From the NCBI GenBank assembly GCA_026770585.1, contig MU646351.1:863414-875544 (forward strand): a stretch of DNA of 12,131 nucleotides, written 5' to 3'. The notes under the pieces were generated by a model that saw only the letters and a list, made by a program, of their open reading frames with translations, was not told the DNA's origin and made no database searches. Position numbers and translations under genes: made by a program. Source of the DNA: Baffinella frigidus (taxonomy: Eukaryota > Cryptophyceae > Cryptomonadales > Baffinellaceae). Of this stretch, positions 6,076-12,131 are shown in pieces. Position 1 is the first letter of the stretch; each line of letters opens with the position of its first letter.

Positions 6076-6162
6076 TTTAGGTCCTTTAGGTCCTTTAGGT
6101 CCTTTAGGTCCTTTAGGTCCTTTAGGTCCTTTCCTTTAGGTCCTTTCCTTTAGGTCCTTTAG
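6076..6162. repeat. TTTAGGTCC 9-bp tandem array
   Basis: Six perfect head-to-tail TTTAGGTCC units (6076-6129) are followed by units separated by extra TTTCC. The same 9-mer forms the tail of the family B and C elements, here without an element body next to it. Confidence 0.9.
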
Positions 6163-6450
6163 CCTGGAACCACCCGAGGGACCCCCTGGGGATCCCCCGG
6201 TCCCTACATGGGGTGGGGTCCCTACCTAGGGGCCTACGGTAGGCCTGCACCTAAGGCCGTACGGTGGTCCGAAGGGGGAGGGGGGGGGGGGGCTCTTGTG
6301 AGTGAGCCCCCCCTGAACATGTATGCCCAAAGCGAGAGGCATTGTTCCGTGGTTTTGAATACAATGGGGAGTTACTCCGTCGCGAAGTGTAATGTTTACA
6401 TCCCATCTTTCCTCCATTCCTGAGAGGGCCCGTCTCAGCCTCCGGCCGGA
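6163..6450. other. GC-rich stretch, short palindromes and a G run, no gene seen
   Basis: Near 6180-6260 there are CCTAGG/CCTACGGTAGG-type small palindromes resembling the interior of families A and G, and a G run at about 6273-6291. The chance minus-strand frame through here overlaps the C repeat and is not credible. Confidence 0.45.
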
Positions 6451-6451
6451 A

Positions 6452-6542
6452 GCAAAAATGCTTTCTCTGCAGATCCCTTCTACGGAACGGCGTGTCGTTG
6501 GCGTATGTTGGGAGAAATTAAAACCTAAAGGACCTAAAGGAC
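6452..6542 (+). mobile_element. Family C short repeat, copy 2
   Basis: It runs from GCAAAAATGCTTTCTCTGCAG through GTGTCGTTGGCGTATGTTGG to the CCTAAAGGACCTAAAGGAC tail. It is close to the copies at 3663 and 11500, with several point changes. Confidence 0.75.
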
Positions 6543-6577
6543 GCTCGAGGTTTGGAGGTGCTTTGAGGTGCCTTGAT

Positions 6578-6720
6578 TGTACTGAATGCAAGGACCACAC
6601 CGACCGCTTTCTCTGCAGGCCTTAAATCTAAGGACCGCGCACCGACCGTTTTGCGATTTTTAAGACCCTCTCACCGGCCGCTGTCTAGAAGCCGTACCGT
6701 ATCTTCGAGTAAGCCCTGTA
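6578..6720. mobile_element. Family E/F relic
   Basis: Two tandem-like units of AAGGACCACACCGACCGCTT type occur at about 6589 and 6630. They are followed at 6704-6719 by TTCGAGTAAGCCCTGT, the terminal sequence of family F (see 10771-10946). The order of E arm and F end mirrors the nested arrangement at 10710-10991, but the left end of F is lost. Confidence 0.6.
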
Positions 6721-6816
6721 TGTACATGTGCAGCGCCGACCACGTTGTTGGGCGGCACCTCCCGAAACGTGTTTTAAAAACAAGCTAAATTAGCGTTTCT
6801 TAAAACTGAATCCTGC

Positions 6817-6875
6817 ACCCTAAACCTCAAACCCTAAACCTGGCTCTCCTGAAACCTCAACCTCAAGCCCTAAGG
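6817..6875. repeat. Short interstitial telomere-like block
   Basis: It contains CCCTAAACCTCAAACCCTAA and further CCTCAA/CCCTAA variants. It is short and decayed, in C-strand orientation. Confidence 0.65.
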
Positions 6876-6909
6876 GGAAGCACCAGCAGAAACAAATTCA
6901 GTGTCTGTG

Positions 6910-6963
6910 GGCGCTCTAGTAGGGGGGGGGCGTTTTCTTATGAGCGAGGTACCCCTGTACGGG
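6910..6963. mobile_element. Family A right-arm relic
   Basis: A G run is followed by CGTTTTCTTATGAGCGAGGT and ACCCCTGTAC. The right arm is well kept; the left arm and centre are missing. Confidence 0.65.
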
Positions 6964-6976
6964 CCACAGCTTGCAG

Positions 6977-7007
6977 GAGCCGATTCAAGCGCTCCGTCTC
7001 CCAGAAT
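6977..7007. repeat. 31-bp direct repeat, left copy (flanks B copy 5)
   Basis: The segment GAGCCGATTCAAGCG-CTCCGTCTC plus CCAGAAT recurs at 7113-7143 with 29 of 31 identical bases. The two copies exactly bracket a family B element. Confidence 0.85.
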
Positions 7008-7112
7008 CCTTTAGGTCCTTTAGGTTCTTCGAGCTCCCAACATAGGCGGACAGCGGAGCTTATCCTGCAGAAAGGCCAGGCTTCCTTTCGGATCACATCA
7101 GGCCCCCCGCAC
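7008..7112 (-). mobile_element. Family B repeat, copy 5, flanked by a 31-bp direct repeat
   Basis: It begins CCTTTAGGTCCTTTAGG, continues AGCTCCCAACATAGGCGGAC and ends CGGATCACATCAGGCCCCCC. It is slightly shorter than copy 4 at the end away from the tail. Confidence 0.85.
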
Positions 7113-7143
7113 GAGCCGCTTCAAGCGCCCCGTCTCCCAGAAT
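7113..7143. repeat. 31-bp direct repeat, right copy
   Basis: This is the partner of 6977-7007. Its last five bases (AGAAT) are also the left target duplication of the MITE that follows, so the MITE entered after the B element. Confidence 0.85.
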
Positions 7144-7282
7144 TGTGGGTATCTAGGCTCTAAGGGCATGTAAAGACGCAACTCTCTCTACTTAGGAGGC
7201 CTAAGTGAATCTACTTCGAAGGCCTAAGTGGCGTCCTCATAACCTTGCGTCCTTACATGCCCTTAGAGCCTAGATACCCACA
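7144..7282. mobile_element. 139-bp MITE with long inverted repeats and 5-bp target duplication
   Basis: The arms pair at 38 of 39 positions when the matching base just outside each end is included (7143-7181 with 7245-7283), starting TGTGGGTATCTAGGCTCTAA. AGAAT occurs immediately left (7139-7143) and right (7283-7287), a perfect 5-bp target-site duplication. The centre has two direct repeats of CTACTT-NNN-AGGCCTAAGTG, the first forming a palindrome ACTTAGG-AGG-CCTAAGT. There is no coding capacity. Confidence 0.85.
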
Positions 7283-7312
7283 AGAATGGCGGGCAACGGT
7301 GCCGTCTGACGC

Positions 7313-7434
7313 TACAGGGGTACCTCGCTCATAAGAAACCGCCACCCCCCTAGGCCCAGCATAGGGCCCTAGGCATAGGCCTACTGTAGGGTCCTAGGGG
7401 GGGGCGGTTTCTTATGAGCGAGGTACCCCTGGAC
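7313..7434. mobile_element. Family A foldback element, full copy
   Basis: The left arm CAGGGGTACCTCGCTCATAA then GAAACCGCC pairs with the right arm GGCGGTTTCTTATGAGCGAG then GTACCCCTG. The centre contains nested CCTAGG/TAGGCCTA palindromes, so the whole can fold into a branched hairpin. No clear target duplication is visible. Confidence 0.85.
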
Positions 7435-7568
7435 AGGCCCCACGTGTCACGAGGAGTCTCCTTTCTTTCGTTGCGTCTGGTAACTCCAGTCCTTCTCAGG
7501 CCCGCTGATCCTAGACACCCACATGCCGCTGCGCGCGGTGACAGCTTGCACGAGGTTCGGTCGTTGGT

Positions 7569-7644
7569 CGTGTTCTTAAATAGTACCAGAGGGTGGACTA
7601 AACGCGAGATTTAGTCAACTGTCTCGCACTAAATTAAGAACACG
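7569..7644. repeat. Small foldback with outer CGTGTTCTTAA ends and inner hairpin
   Basis: CGTGTTCTTAA at 7569 pairs with TTAAGAACACG ending at 7644. Inside, GACTAAA (7596-7602) pairs with TTTAGTC (7610-7616). It is probably another small non-autonomous element. Flanking sequence to about 7839 holds only a decayed family A end (about 7677-7710, ACGAGGTATCCCTGTAG) and no gene. Confidence 0.6.
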
Positions 7645-7839
7645 CAGGGGTCGGATCGGTTCTTTTCTTAGGTTCGGGTTCTTGTGCATGTACACGAGGT
7701 ATCCCTGTAGGCATCTCTATGATAGCCCAACGGCATAGCCACGTCCACGCTGGCAAATGTGTGGTCTACTGCAACACGCAACGTCTTGGTTGTTATTCGA
7801 GTTAGCAAAGGAGAAGAAATGAAAAGCAGGGTACGAGCT

Positions 7840-7964
7840 CGTACAGGGGTACCTCGCTCATAAGAAACCGCCGTACCCCTAGGACCACCATATGGTCCTA
7901 GGGATAGGCCTACTGTAGGGTCCTAGGAGGGTGCGGTTTCTCATGAGCGAGGTACCCCTGTACG
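7840..7964. mobile_element. Family A foldback element, best-preserved copy
   Basis: The terminal inverted repeats of 32 bp begin CGTACAGGGGTACCTCGCTC and pair with one mismatch (7840-7871 with 7933-7964). The centre contains TAGGACCACCATATGGTCCT and GGCCTACTGTAGGGTCCTAG. Its right end lies about 100 bp from the poly(A) signal of the H1-like gene. Confidence 0.9.
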
Positions 7965-8061
7965 CACTCACACTGGCAGTGGGCCCAAAAGACTAAGATG
8001 CGAGGCAGGGAGCGAGAGGCGCGTCCCAGGACACAAGACACATGCATTGAGCGTGCTTCAC

Positions 8062-8067
8062 TTTATT
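8062..8067 (-). terminator. Poly(A) signal AATAAA of the H1-like gene
   Basis: On the minus strand the sequence reads GAATAATAAAGTGA, 65 nt beyond the histone stem-loop and about 140 nt after the stop codon. The same AATAATAAAG core follows the H4 gene at 9728-9737, so both genes appear to have a poly(A) route as well as the stem-loop. Confidence 0.65.
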
Positions 8068-8079
8068 ATTCACGTTCGC

Positions 8080-8130
8080 AGCGGTCGCGTGGAGTCGAAC
8101 CACGCGCCAGCACCAGCTTGCCGGACCGCT
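8080..8130 (-). other. tRNA-like fold with a B-box match in the H1 3' region
   Basis: On the minus strand a 7-bp outer stem (AGCGGTC with GACCGCT) encloses a hairpin GCGTGG-TTCGACT-CCACGC. That hairpin has the exact stem, 7-base loop and GGTTCGACTCC B-box of a tRNA T arm. There is no D or anticodon arm, so it is not a normal tRNA. It begins two bases after the histone stem-loop, where a downstream processing element would sit. Confidence 0.45.
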
Positions 8131-8132
8131 TT

Positions 8133-8147
8133 GGTGTTGAGAACACC
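8133..8147 (-). promoter_or_regulatory. Histone-type 3' stem-loop of the H1-like mRNA
   Basis: On the minus strand GGTGTT-CTC-AACACC forms a 6-bp stem with a 3-base loop, 62 nt after the stop codon and preceded by CTGCTGAACA. The H4 gene has the same element with TTC in the loop. Metazoan and green-algal histone stem-loops have a 6-bp stem beginning GG and ending CC with a 4-base loop, so this is a plausible variant. It would direct replication-linked 3' processing if a stem-loop-binding protein recognises it. Confidence 0.75.
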
Positions 8148-8209
8148 TGTTCAGCAGCGCCGAAGCGCGCTTGCCGAGTGGCACCAGCGGGAAACCTATC
8201 TCGTGCTGT

Positions 8210-8455
8210 TTACTTCTTGGCGGCGGCCTTCTTGGCCGGGGACTTCTTGGCGGCCTTCTTCTTGGGCGACTTCTTGGGGGCAGTCTTCTTCGCCGCCACC
8301 TTCTTGGGCGCAGCCGCCTTCTTGGGGGACTTGGGCGCGGTCTTCTTGGCAGCGACCTTCTTGGCCGGGGCGGCCTTCTTGACAGCCGTGGCCTTCTTGA
8401 CGGCCGTGGCCTTCTTGGCGACGGGCTTCTTCACGGCGGACTTCTTGGCGGGCAT
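8210..8455 (-). CDS. Short histone H1-like Lys/Ala/Pro-rich chromatin protein
   Basis: The 81-residue product consists wholly of AKK/PKK repeats: about 32 lysines, no acidic and no aromatic residues. It begins MPAKKSAVKKPVAKKATAVK and ends SPAKKAAAKK. S-P-K-K (twice) and S-P-A-K-K motifs are typical H1-tail CDK sites and DNA minor-groove binders. An internal duplication is visible (VAAKKTAPK-SPKK at about residues 34-46, and again at about 53-66). There is no winged-helix globular domain, so it matches only the C-terminal tail of plant or animal H1; tail-only H1 proteins are known from some protists. The likely role is linker DNA binding and chromatin compaction in the nucleus. The start has a good context (A at -3). 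The 3' stem-loop and divergent H4 neighbour support a genuine, S-phase-type histone gene. The gene is intronless. Confidence 0.85.
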   Translation of the reverse strand: MPAKKSAVKKPVAKKATAVKKATAVKKAAPAKKVAAKKTAPKSPKKAAAPKKVAAKKTAPKKSPKKKAAKKSPAKKAAAKK

Positions 8456-8880
8456 TCTGCGGGGCGCGCACCGTGGTCAGAGTGCGCGGCTCAGACAGGA
8501 CAGGCAGTCAGTTGCAGTGTCGGTGTCAGGCGTAGGCAGGCCTGCTGCAGCGAGTCGCATGCGCCCCGCCCCTGGTTTTGCCCGTGGACCCCGGCCCATG
8601 CCAGCTGTGTTTGGGTTGTGCGAGGGCGCGGGCGTGGCACAGAGCGAGTGGGGACCCTGGGGCCGTGCGATGGACCAGACCGTGCTCAGGGTCGACCGGG
8701 GCGCGGCGCACGGGTGCGCCGGGGGCGGGGAGGGCGGGGGAGGATCGTGCGCGAACCTGAGGTGTGTGAAGGAGAGACCGGAGGCGTCCCGCCCGGCGAG
8801 CTTTCTTTGGCCTTGTGTTTTTTCAAAAAAATGAGACCCAGAAAGAGCGCCCGGCTGGGGTGGGGTCAAACGTCTCCAGA

Positions 8881-8930
8881 TACAATCATTGTAGAGCACA
8901 TCTGCCGTACAGATATGTTCTACAATGGTT
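8881..8930. promoter_or_regulatory. Imperfect palindrome in the histone promoter region
   Basis: ATTGTAGAGCACATCTG (8888-8904) pairs with CAGATATGTTCTACAAT (8910-8926) at 15 of 17 positions around a 5-base loop. A 13-base palindrome TACAAT-C-ATTGTA overlaps the left arm. This could be an operator-like protein site or a small foldback relic. Confidence 0.6.
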
Positions 8931-8941
8931 TTAACTGCGAG

Positions 8942-8971
8942 GATTTGAACCAGTATACAGCCTGGCAAATC
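8942..8971. promoter_or_regulatory. Second imperfect palindrome in the histone promoter region
   Basis: GATTTG pairs with CAAATC and CCAG with CTGG, with an AA bulge and an 8-base loop. The left side includes a minus-strand GGTTCAAATCC, a B-box-like string, but the flanks do not pair as a tRNA T arm. Confidence 0.45.
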
Positions 8972-9050
8972 GGCGGGGAAAAATTGCAGAATCCGGCGCC
9001 GCGCGGGGCCCGCCTGGCGCATTTTTTTGCTCGTCGTTGGAGCCGTTTGA

Positions 9051-9557
<507 letters not shown>

Positions 9558-9594
9558 GCGCCCAGCCAATGCGAGACTCATATCTCTGCTGACT

Positions 9595-9609
9595 GGTGTT
9601 TTCAACACC
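9595..9609 (+). promoter_or_regulatory. Histone-type 3' stem-loop of the H4 mRNA
   Basis: GGTGTT-TTC-AACACC forms a 6-bp stem with a 3-base loop, 37 nt after the stop codon. It is preceded by CTGCTGACT and followed by ACAAG. The match to the H1-like gene extends upstream (CTGCTGA) and a shared GCTGGCGCG(C)TGG string follows 12 nt (H4) or about 27 nt (H1) later. Two histone genes sharing this in the usual position strongly suggest a real processing signal. Confidence 0.8.
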
Positions 9610-9730
9610 ACAAGGGCCTCGCTGGCGCGCTGGCTGCTGCTGCCTGCCTCCTGGTAGGATACGGCGGTCGGGTGTCGATTCGATTTCGACCAGACTCTCT
9701 CGTGAGCTTTCTGGGGTGGTGGTTGCAAAT

Positions 9731-9736
9731 AATAAA
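9731..9736 (+). terminator. Poly(A) signal AATAAA of the H4 gene
   Basis: The sequence reads AAATAATAAAGCGA, 173 nt after the stop. The AATAATAAAG core is identical to that after the H1-like gene. Confidence 0.6.
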
Positions 9737-9862
9737 GCGACCTTCTCCGGTACTCGATGCTCTCGTGTCTGCTCTACTGAGCCTCTCACTGCGTGCACTG
9801 TATCCTCACATAGCGAGCAGAGGTTTTCTCTGACTCTTGCTAGCACATATGACCAGTTGTCA

Positions 9863-9982
9863 GTACAGGGGTGTCTCGCAGACAAAACCACGCACTGCCC
9901 TAGTTGTCTACGGTAAGGCTATGCTACGAGCCTGCGACAACCCTAGGGGTGGTGTGTTCTTATTCGCGAGCAACTCCGGTAC
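9863..9982. mobile_element. Family A foldback element, strongly diverged full copy
   Basis: The left end GTACAGGGGTGTCTCGCAGA and AAACCACGC correspond to the family A left arm. The right end GGTGTGTTCTTATTCGCGAG and CAACTCCGGTAC correspond to the right arm. The inner CCTAGTTGTC/GACAACCCTAGG palindrome replaces the usual centre. It sits downstream of the H4 poly(A) signal. Confidence 0.6.
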
Positions 9983-10261
9983 ATGCGCACGTGCGTCATT
10001 CACATTGGGCAAGTTAGGAGTTTATGACCGCAGAAAACTCAGGCAGCCGCACCACCCTGGACTACAGCCATACATTTGTAAGGTTCATCAAGAGCCTTGG
10101 TTGCTAAGAACATGAATTTTTGGATGATTCTTCCACCTTGGACGAAGGTGGGTGAGGCACCCGTAGAGAGAGCGGTGCAACAGATCCTGCCCATTGTGGT
10201 GATGTACACGGCGGATCATCAATAAACGAGACGCGCAGCCTCCGTGGAGGTGCATACACGT
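9983..10261. other. No gene or clear repeat seen
   Basis: Only short chance reading frames and a small CCTCC-GT-GGAGG palindrome (about 10240) are present. Confidence 0.4.
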
Positions 10262-10362
10262 GCACCAACCGTTTCCCAGGACTTTCTGCAGTGTTAAGAA
10301 ACGCGCACCAAACGCTTTCCAGAACTTTCTCAACTTTCAAGAAACGCACACCAACCGTTTTG
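10262..10362. repeat. 43-bp tandem repeat, about 2.4 copies
   Basis: Units with core GCACCAACCGTTTCCCAG and a TTAAGAAACG end recur at 43-bp spacing (10262, 10305, 10348), with moderate divergence. Confidence 0.75.
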
Positions 10363-10373
10363 ATCAGAGTGTC

Positions 10374-10399
10374 CATTTCTTATGAGCGAGGCGCCCCTG
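10374..10399. mobile_element. Family A right-end relic
   Basis: TTTCTTATGAGCGAGGCGCC followed by CCTGC matches the family A right arm with two changes. Nothing else of the element is left. Confidence 0.5.
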
Positions 10400-10419
10400 C
10401 AATCCCGACATCGCTACCC

Positions 10420-10494
10420 AATTCTGGCCCGACGTCGCTTACCCCCGGAGAATGGCCCTGGCCCGAGGGGGGGTAAGCGATGTCGGACCAGATT
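10420..10494. mobile_element. 75-bp foldback with about 26-bp arms
   Basis: GACGTCGCTTACCCCC (to 10446) pairs with GGGGGTAAGCGATGTC, and the pairing continues outward through TCTGG/CCAGA, with a few mismatches and one bulge. A partial extra copy of the left arm (CCCGACATCGCTACCC) lies just upstream near 10404. Confidence 0.65.
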
Positions 10495-10532
10495 TTTTTC
10501 GCTGTATTAACCTCCGCAAAAAACGGGTGTGT

Positions 10533-10660
10533 GCGGACCTTGAAATTATGGTCCGCAGGAGAAGGTTCTGGTTTGCGGACCTTGAATCATTGAGGTCCAC
10601 ATCTCAGTTTACGGTGTGTGACCTTAATCTGTGTGACCTTAACTTCGAGTAACCCCTGTA
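10533..10660. mobile_element. Family F element, partial copy (right part)
   Basis: Two hairpin units are present: GCGGACC (10533-10539) with GGTCCGC (10550-10556), and GGACCT...AGGTCC near 10577-10598. CATCTCAGTTTACGGTGTGT follows, and then a decayed terminus TTCGAGTAACCCCTGTA near 10644-10660. The same order occurs in the complete copy at 10771-10946. The left end is missing. Confidence 0.65.
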
Positions 10661-10709
10661 CGGCTTTTGAATCCTTGGGTGTGCGGGTCTTCAAAAAATC
10701 TGTTCTGCG

Positions 10710-10991
10710 AAAAGCGGTCGGTCGGTCGGCGTGTGGTCCTTACATTTTGTACTGCGCTACGGAAACCGTTACAGGGCTTACTCGATCATAAGGTCACACA
10801 CTTTTTTGTGGTGTGGTGTGGGACCTTCAATAATTAAGGTCCACAGAAGTGTGGTGTGGTGTGGGACCTTAAATGATTAAGGTCCACATCTCAGTTTACG
10901 GTGTGTGACCTTCTATTGTGCGACCTTATGCTCGAGTAAGCCCTGTCCCAACTGCCAGTACAAATTAAGGACTGCACACAGACCGCTTTTT
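10710..10991. mobile_element. Family E element, outer partner of a nested pair
   Basis: The left arm (10710-10754, AAAAGCGGTCGGT ... GTGTGGTCCTTAC ... TTTGTACTG) is the inverse of the right arm (10956-10991, CAGTACAAATTAAGGACTGC ... GACCGCTTTTT), with several mismatches. The intact F element sits between the arms, so E is the older, interrupted element. Confidence 0.65.
10771..10946. mobile_element. Family F element, complete 176-bp copy with internal hairpin units
   Basis: The ends ACAGGGCTTACTCGATCATA and AAGGTC pair with the right end at 24 of 25 positions (10771-10795 with 10922-10946). Inside are two 43-bp tandem units, each with a hairpin GGACCTT-N-AAT...ATT-AAGGTCC and a GTGTGGTGTGGTG stretch. 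No open frame or clear target duplication was seen. Confidence 0.8.
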
Positions 10992-11047
10992 GAAGGACCG
11001 TAAACCAAAAAGCCAATATGCAGCGGCGTCTTGACACCATCGATTCG

Positions 11048-11103
11048 TACCAAGAGAGGTCTTTATTACTACCAAGAGAGGTCTCTATTAGTACAAAGAG
11101 AGG
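11048..11103. repeat. 22-bp tandem repeat, about 2.5 copies
   Basis: TACCAAGAGAGGTCT-based units start at 11048, 11070 and 11092 with small differences. Confidence 0.8.
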
Positions 11104-11220
11104 GCATTCGAGTCACGAGACAGGTTATGAGGCATGAGAGCTGTGAGGACCATCTCGGGGCGAGCCCGCCTCAGGCGGAGAACATACGTCATTTATGTAG
11201 CCTTTGGGATCTGGCCTTCC

Positions 11221-11356
11221 CACTTAGCAGCCACCGGGAGCTTCACGGATACAGTCCATCTAAACGATTTGTACTAGAATCTTATCCACTTGATTGGATT
11301 CTAACCGCGTTTCCCCCGGATATCCGGGGGGAAAGGAAGTCGACCGCTGCTAAGTG
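11221..11356. mobile_element. Foldback region with CACTTAGCAGC ends and a central palindrome
   Basis: CACTTAGCAGC (11221-11231) pairs with GCTGCTAAGTG (11346-11356). Within lies TTTCCCCCGGATATCCGGGG followed by GGAAA (11310-11334), a nearly perfect palindrome. No gene is credible across it. Confidence 0.6.
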
Positions 11357-11376
11357 GATCGCCGGGTCTGCCCCCA

Positions 11377-11499
11377 TTTAGGTCCGTTAGGTTCTTCGAG
11401 CTCCCAACATAGGCGGACACCGGAACTGGTTCTGCAGAAAAGCCATGCTTCCTTTCGGATAAATCGAGGCCCCCCCGGTGCAAAGGATCGCGGCAGAAA
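11377..11499 (-). mobile_element. Family B repeat, copy 6
   Basis: TTTAGGTCCGTTAGG tail, AGCTCCCAACATAGGCGGAC, ATGCTTCCTTTCGGAT and GGTGCAAAGGATCGCGGCAG. The far end matches copy 1 (TTTCTGCCGCGATCC), so these two copies define the longest version, about 125 bp. It is directly followed by a family C copy. Confidence 0.75.
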
Positions 11500-11600
11500 C
11501 CTTTAGGTCCTTTAGGTTTTAAATGCTCCCAACATATGCCAACGACACGCCCTTCCGTAGAAAGGACTGCAGAAAAAAAAATGCTTTCGGATCGCGTTTA
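11500..11600 (-). mobile_element. Family C short repeat, copy 3
   Basis: CCTTTAGGTCCTTTAGG, CTCCCAACATATGCCAACGA, CCTTCCGTAGAAAGGACTGC, then an A run and ATGCTTTCGGATCGC. The last part resembles the CTTTCGGATCAC of family B, supporting common ancestry of B and C. Confidence 0.7.
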
Positions 11601-11852
11601 GCTCTCCATTGCAGAGGCTCGTGAAGAGGGGAGGCTAAAGGGTATCCTCACCCGAACTACTCCGACTTTTTCCTCTCAATGTTCTCGAAACCAGCCAACT
11701 GACACGGCTTCTTTCGACTTTCGTCCTTCGGAGGCCAAAACGCCAAGTGCAGAGGTGAATCTCCTCTGGTGGTGTTCGCGAGGGGCGAGTACAGTGGGGA
11801 TGCTGCTGAGTGCGGAGGCGGGCGCGCGCCCTCGGCAGGGGTAGCTGCCTGC

Positions 11853-11981
11853 AGGGTTAGGGTTTAGGGTTTAGGGTTCAGGGTTTAGGGTTTAGGGTTT
11901 AGGGTTGAGGGTTCAGGGTTTAGGGTTTAGGGTTCAGGATTTAGTGTGTAGTGTGTAGGGTTTAGGGTTGAGGATTGAGGG
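11853..11981. repeat. Interstitial telomeric block in TTTAGGG orientation
   Basis: There are many TTTAGGG units with TTCAGGG and TTGAGGG variants and a decayed TAGTGTG section near 11944. The G-rich strand is on top here, opposite to the blocks at 1, 4831 and 6817. Sequence on either side (11601-11852 and 11982-12131) shows no gene; a TCTCCTCTG...GTGGTGTTCGC motif recurs near 11759 and 12107. Confidence 0.9.
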
Positions 11982-12131
11982 AGGCAACCATCCCCGCGCT
12001 TCGTTCGCGAGAAGCCTCTCCTCTGCAGTTCCTCACTGCCCCCACCCCACCCCCTCCACCCCCCTCCAACCCCCTCCGTTCCGCCCCTGTCGCACGCAGA
12101 TGCGTCTCTCCTCTGTATGTGGTGTTCGCCG

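Noticed and set aside
6226-6600. Minus-strand frame of 124 codons
   Set aside because: It runs through a family C repeat and a homopolymer tract and is not conserved among the other C copies.
8941-8951. Possible tRNA on the minus strand from GGTTCAAATCC
   Set aside because: The bases flanking the T-loop-like string do not pair as a 5-bp T stem and no acceptor or anticodon arm can be placed.

Overview
The window looks like a subtelomeric or repeat-rich nuclear segment of a unicellular eukaryote, most likely a microalga. The signs are plant/alga-type telomeric heptamers (CCCTAAA/TTTAGGG) in four degenerate blocks (1-118, 4831-5012, 6817-6875, 11853-11981), a GC-rich intronless histone H4 with the plant/protist residue R77, and AATAAA poly(A) signals. 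There is no bacterial gene layout. I cannot name the lineage from sequence alone; a green alga, haptophyte, cryptophyte or stramenopile would all fit.

Only two intact genes are convincing, and both encode chromatin proteins. A minus-strand gene (8210-8455) encodes an 81-residue Lys/Ala-rich H1-like protein without a globular domain. A plus-strand gene (9246-9557) encodes a canonical 103-residue H4. They are divergent and share a 790-bp upstream region that holds two imperfect palindromes. Both genes carry the same unusual 3' element: a 15-nt stem-loop (GGTGTT-YTC-AACACC) 37-62 nt after the stop, followed further on by an AATAATAAAG poly(A) motif. This looks like a lineage-specific histone mRNA stem-loop with a shortened loop.

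The left part (1300-4820) holds pieces of a third chromatin-type gene, an HMG box. One exon (1599-1665) ends at a splice donor. Four copies of the following exon, each preceded by a CAG acceptor, lie at 3499, 3632, 4136 and 4732. Only the last runs to a stop codon; the others are broken by different repeat families.

Most of the rest is a mosaic of short non-autonomous repeats. Family A is a foldback element with ends like GTACAGGGGTACCTCGCTCA and has about eight copies or relics. Families B and C are about 90-125 bp and end in a CCTAAAGGA 9-mer tail; three B copies are flanked by direct repeats of 23, 53 and 31 bp. Families D, E, F and G are other terminal-inverted-repeat elements, one nested in another. 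There are also a 150-bp near-perfect nested palindrome, a 139-bp MITE with a 5-bp target duplication, a homogenised 107-bp minisatellite, and CCCGAAA and TTTAGGTCC tandem arrays. No rRNA, convincing tRNA or CRISPR array was seen.
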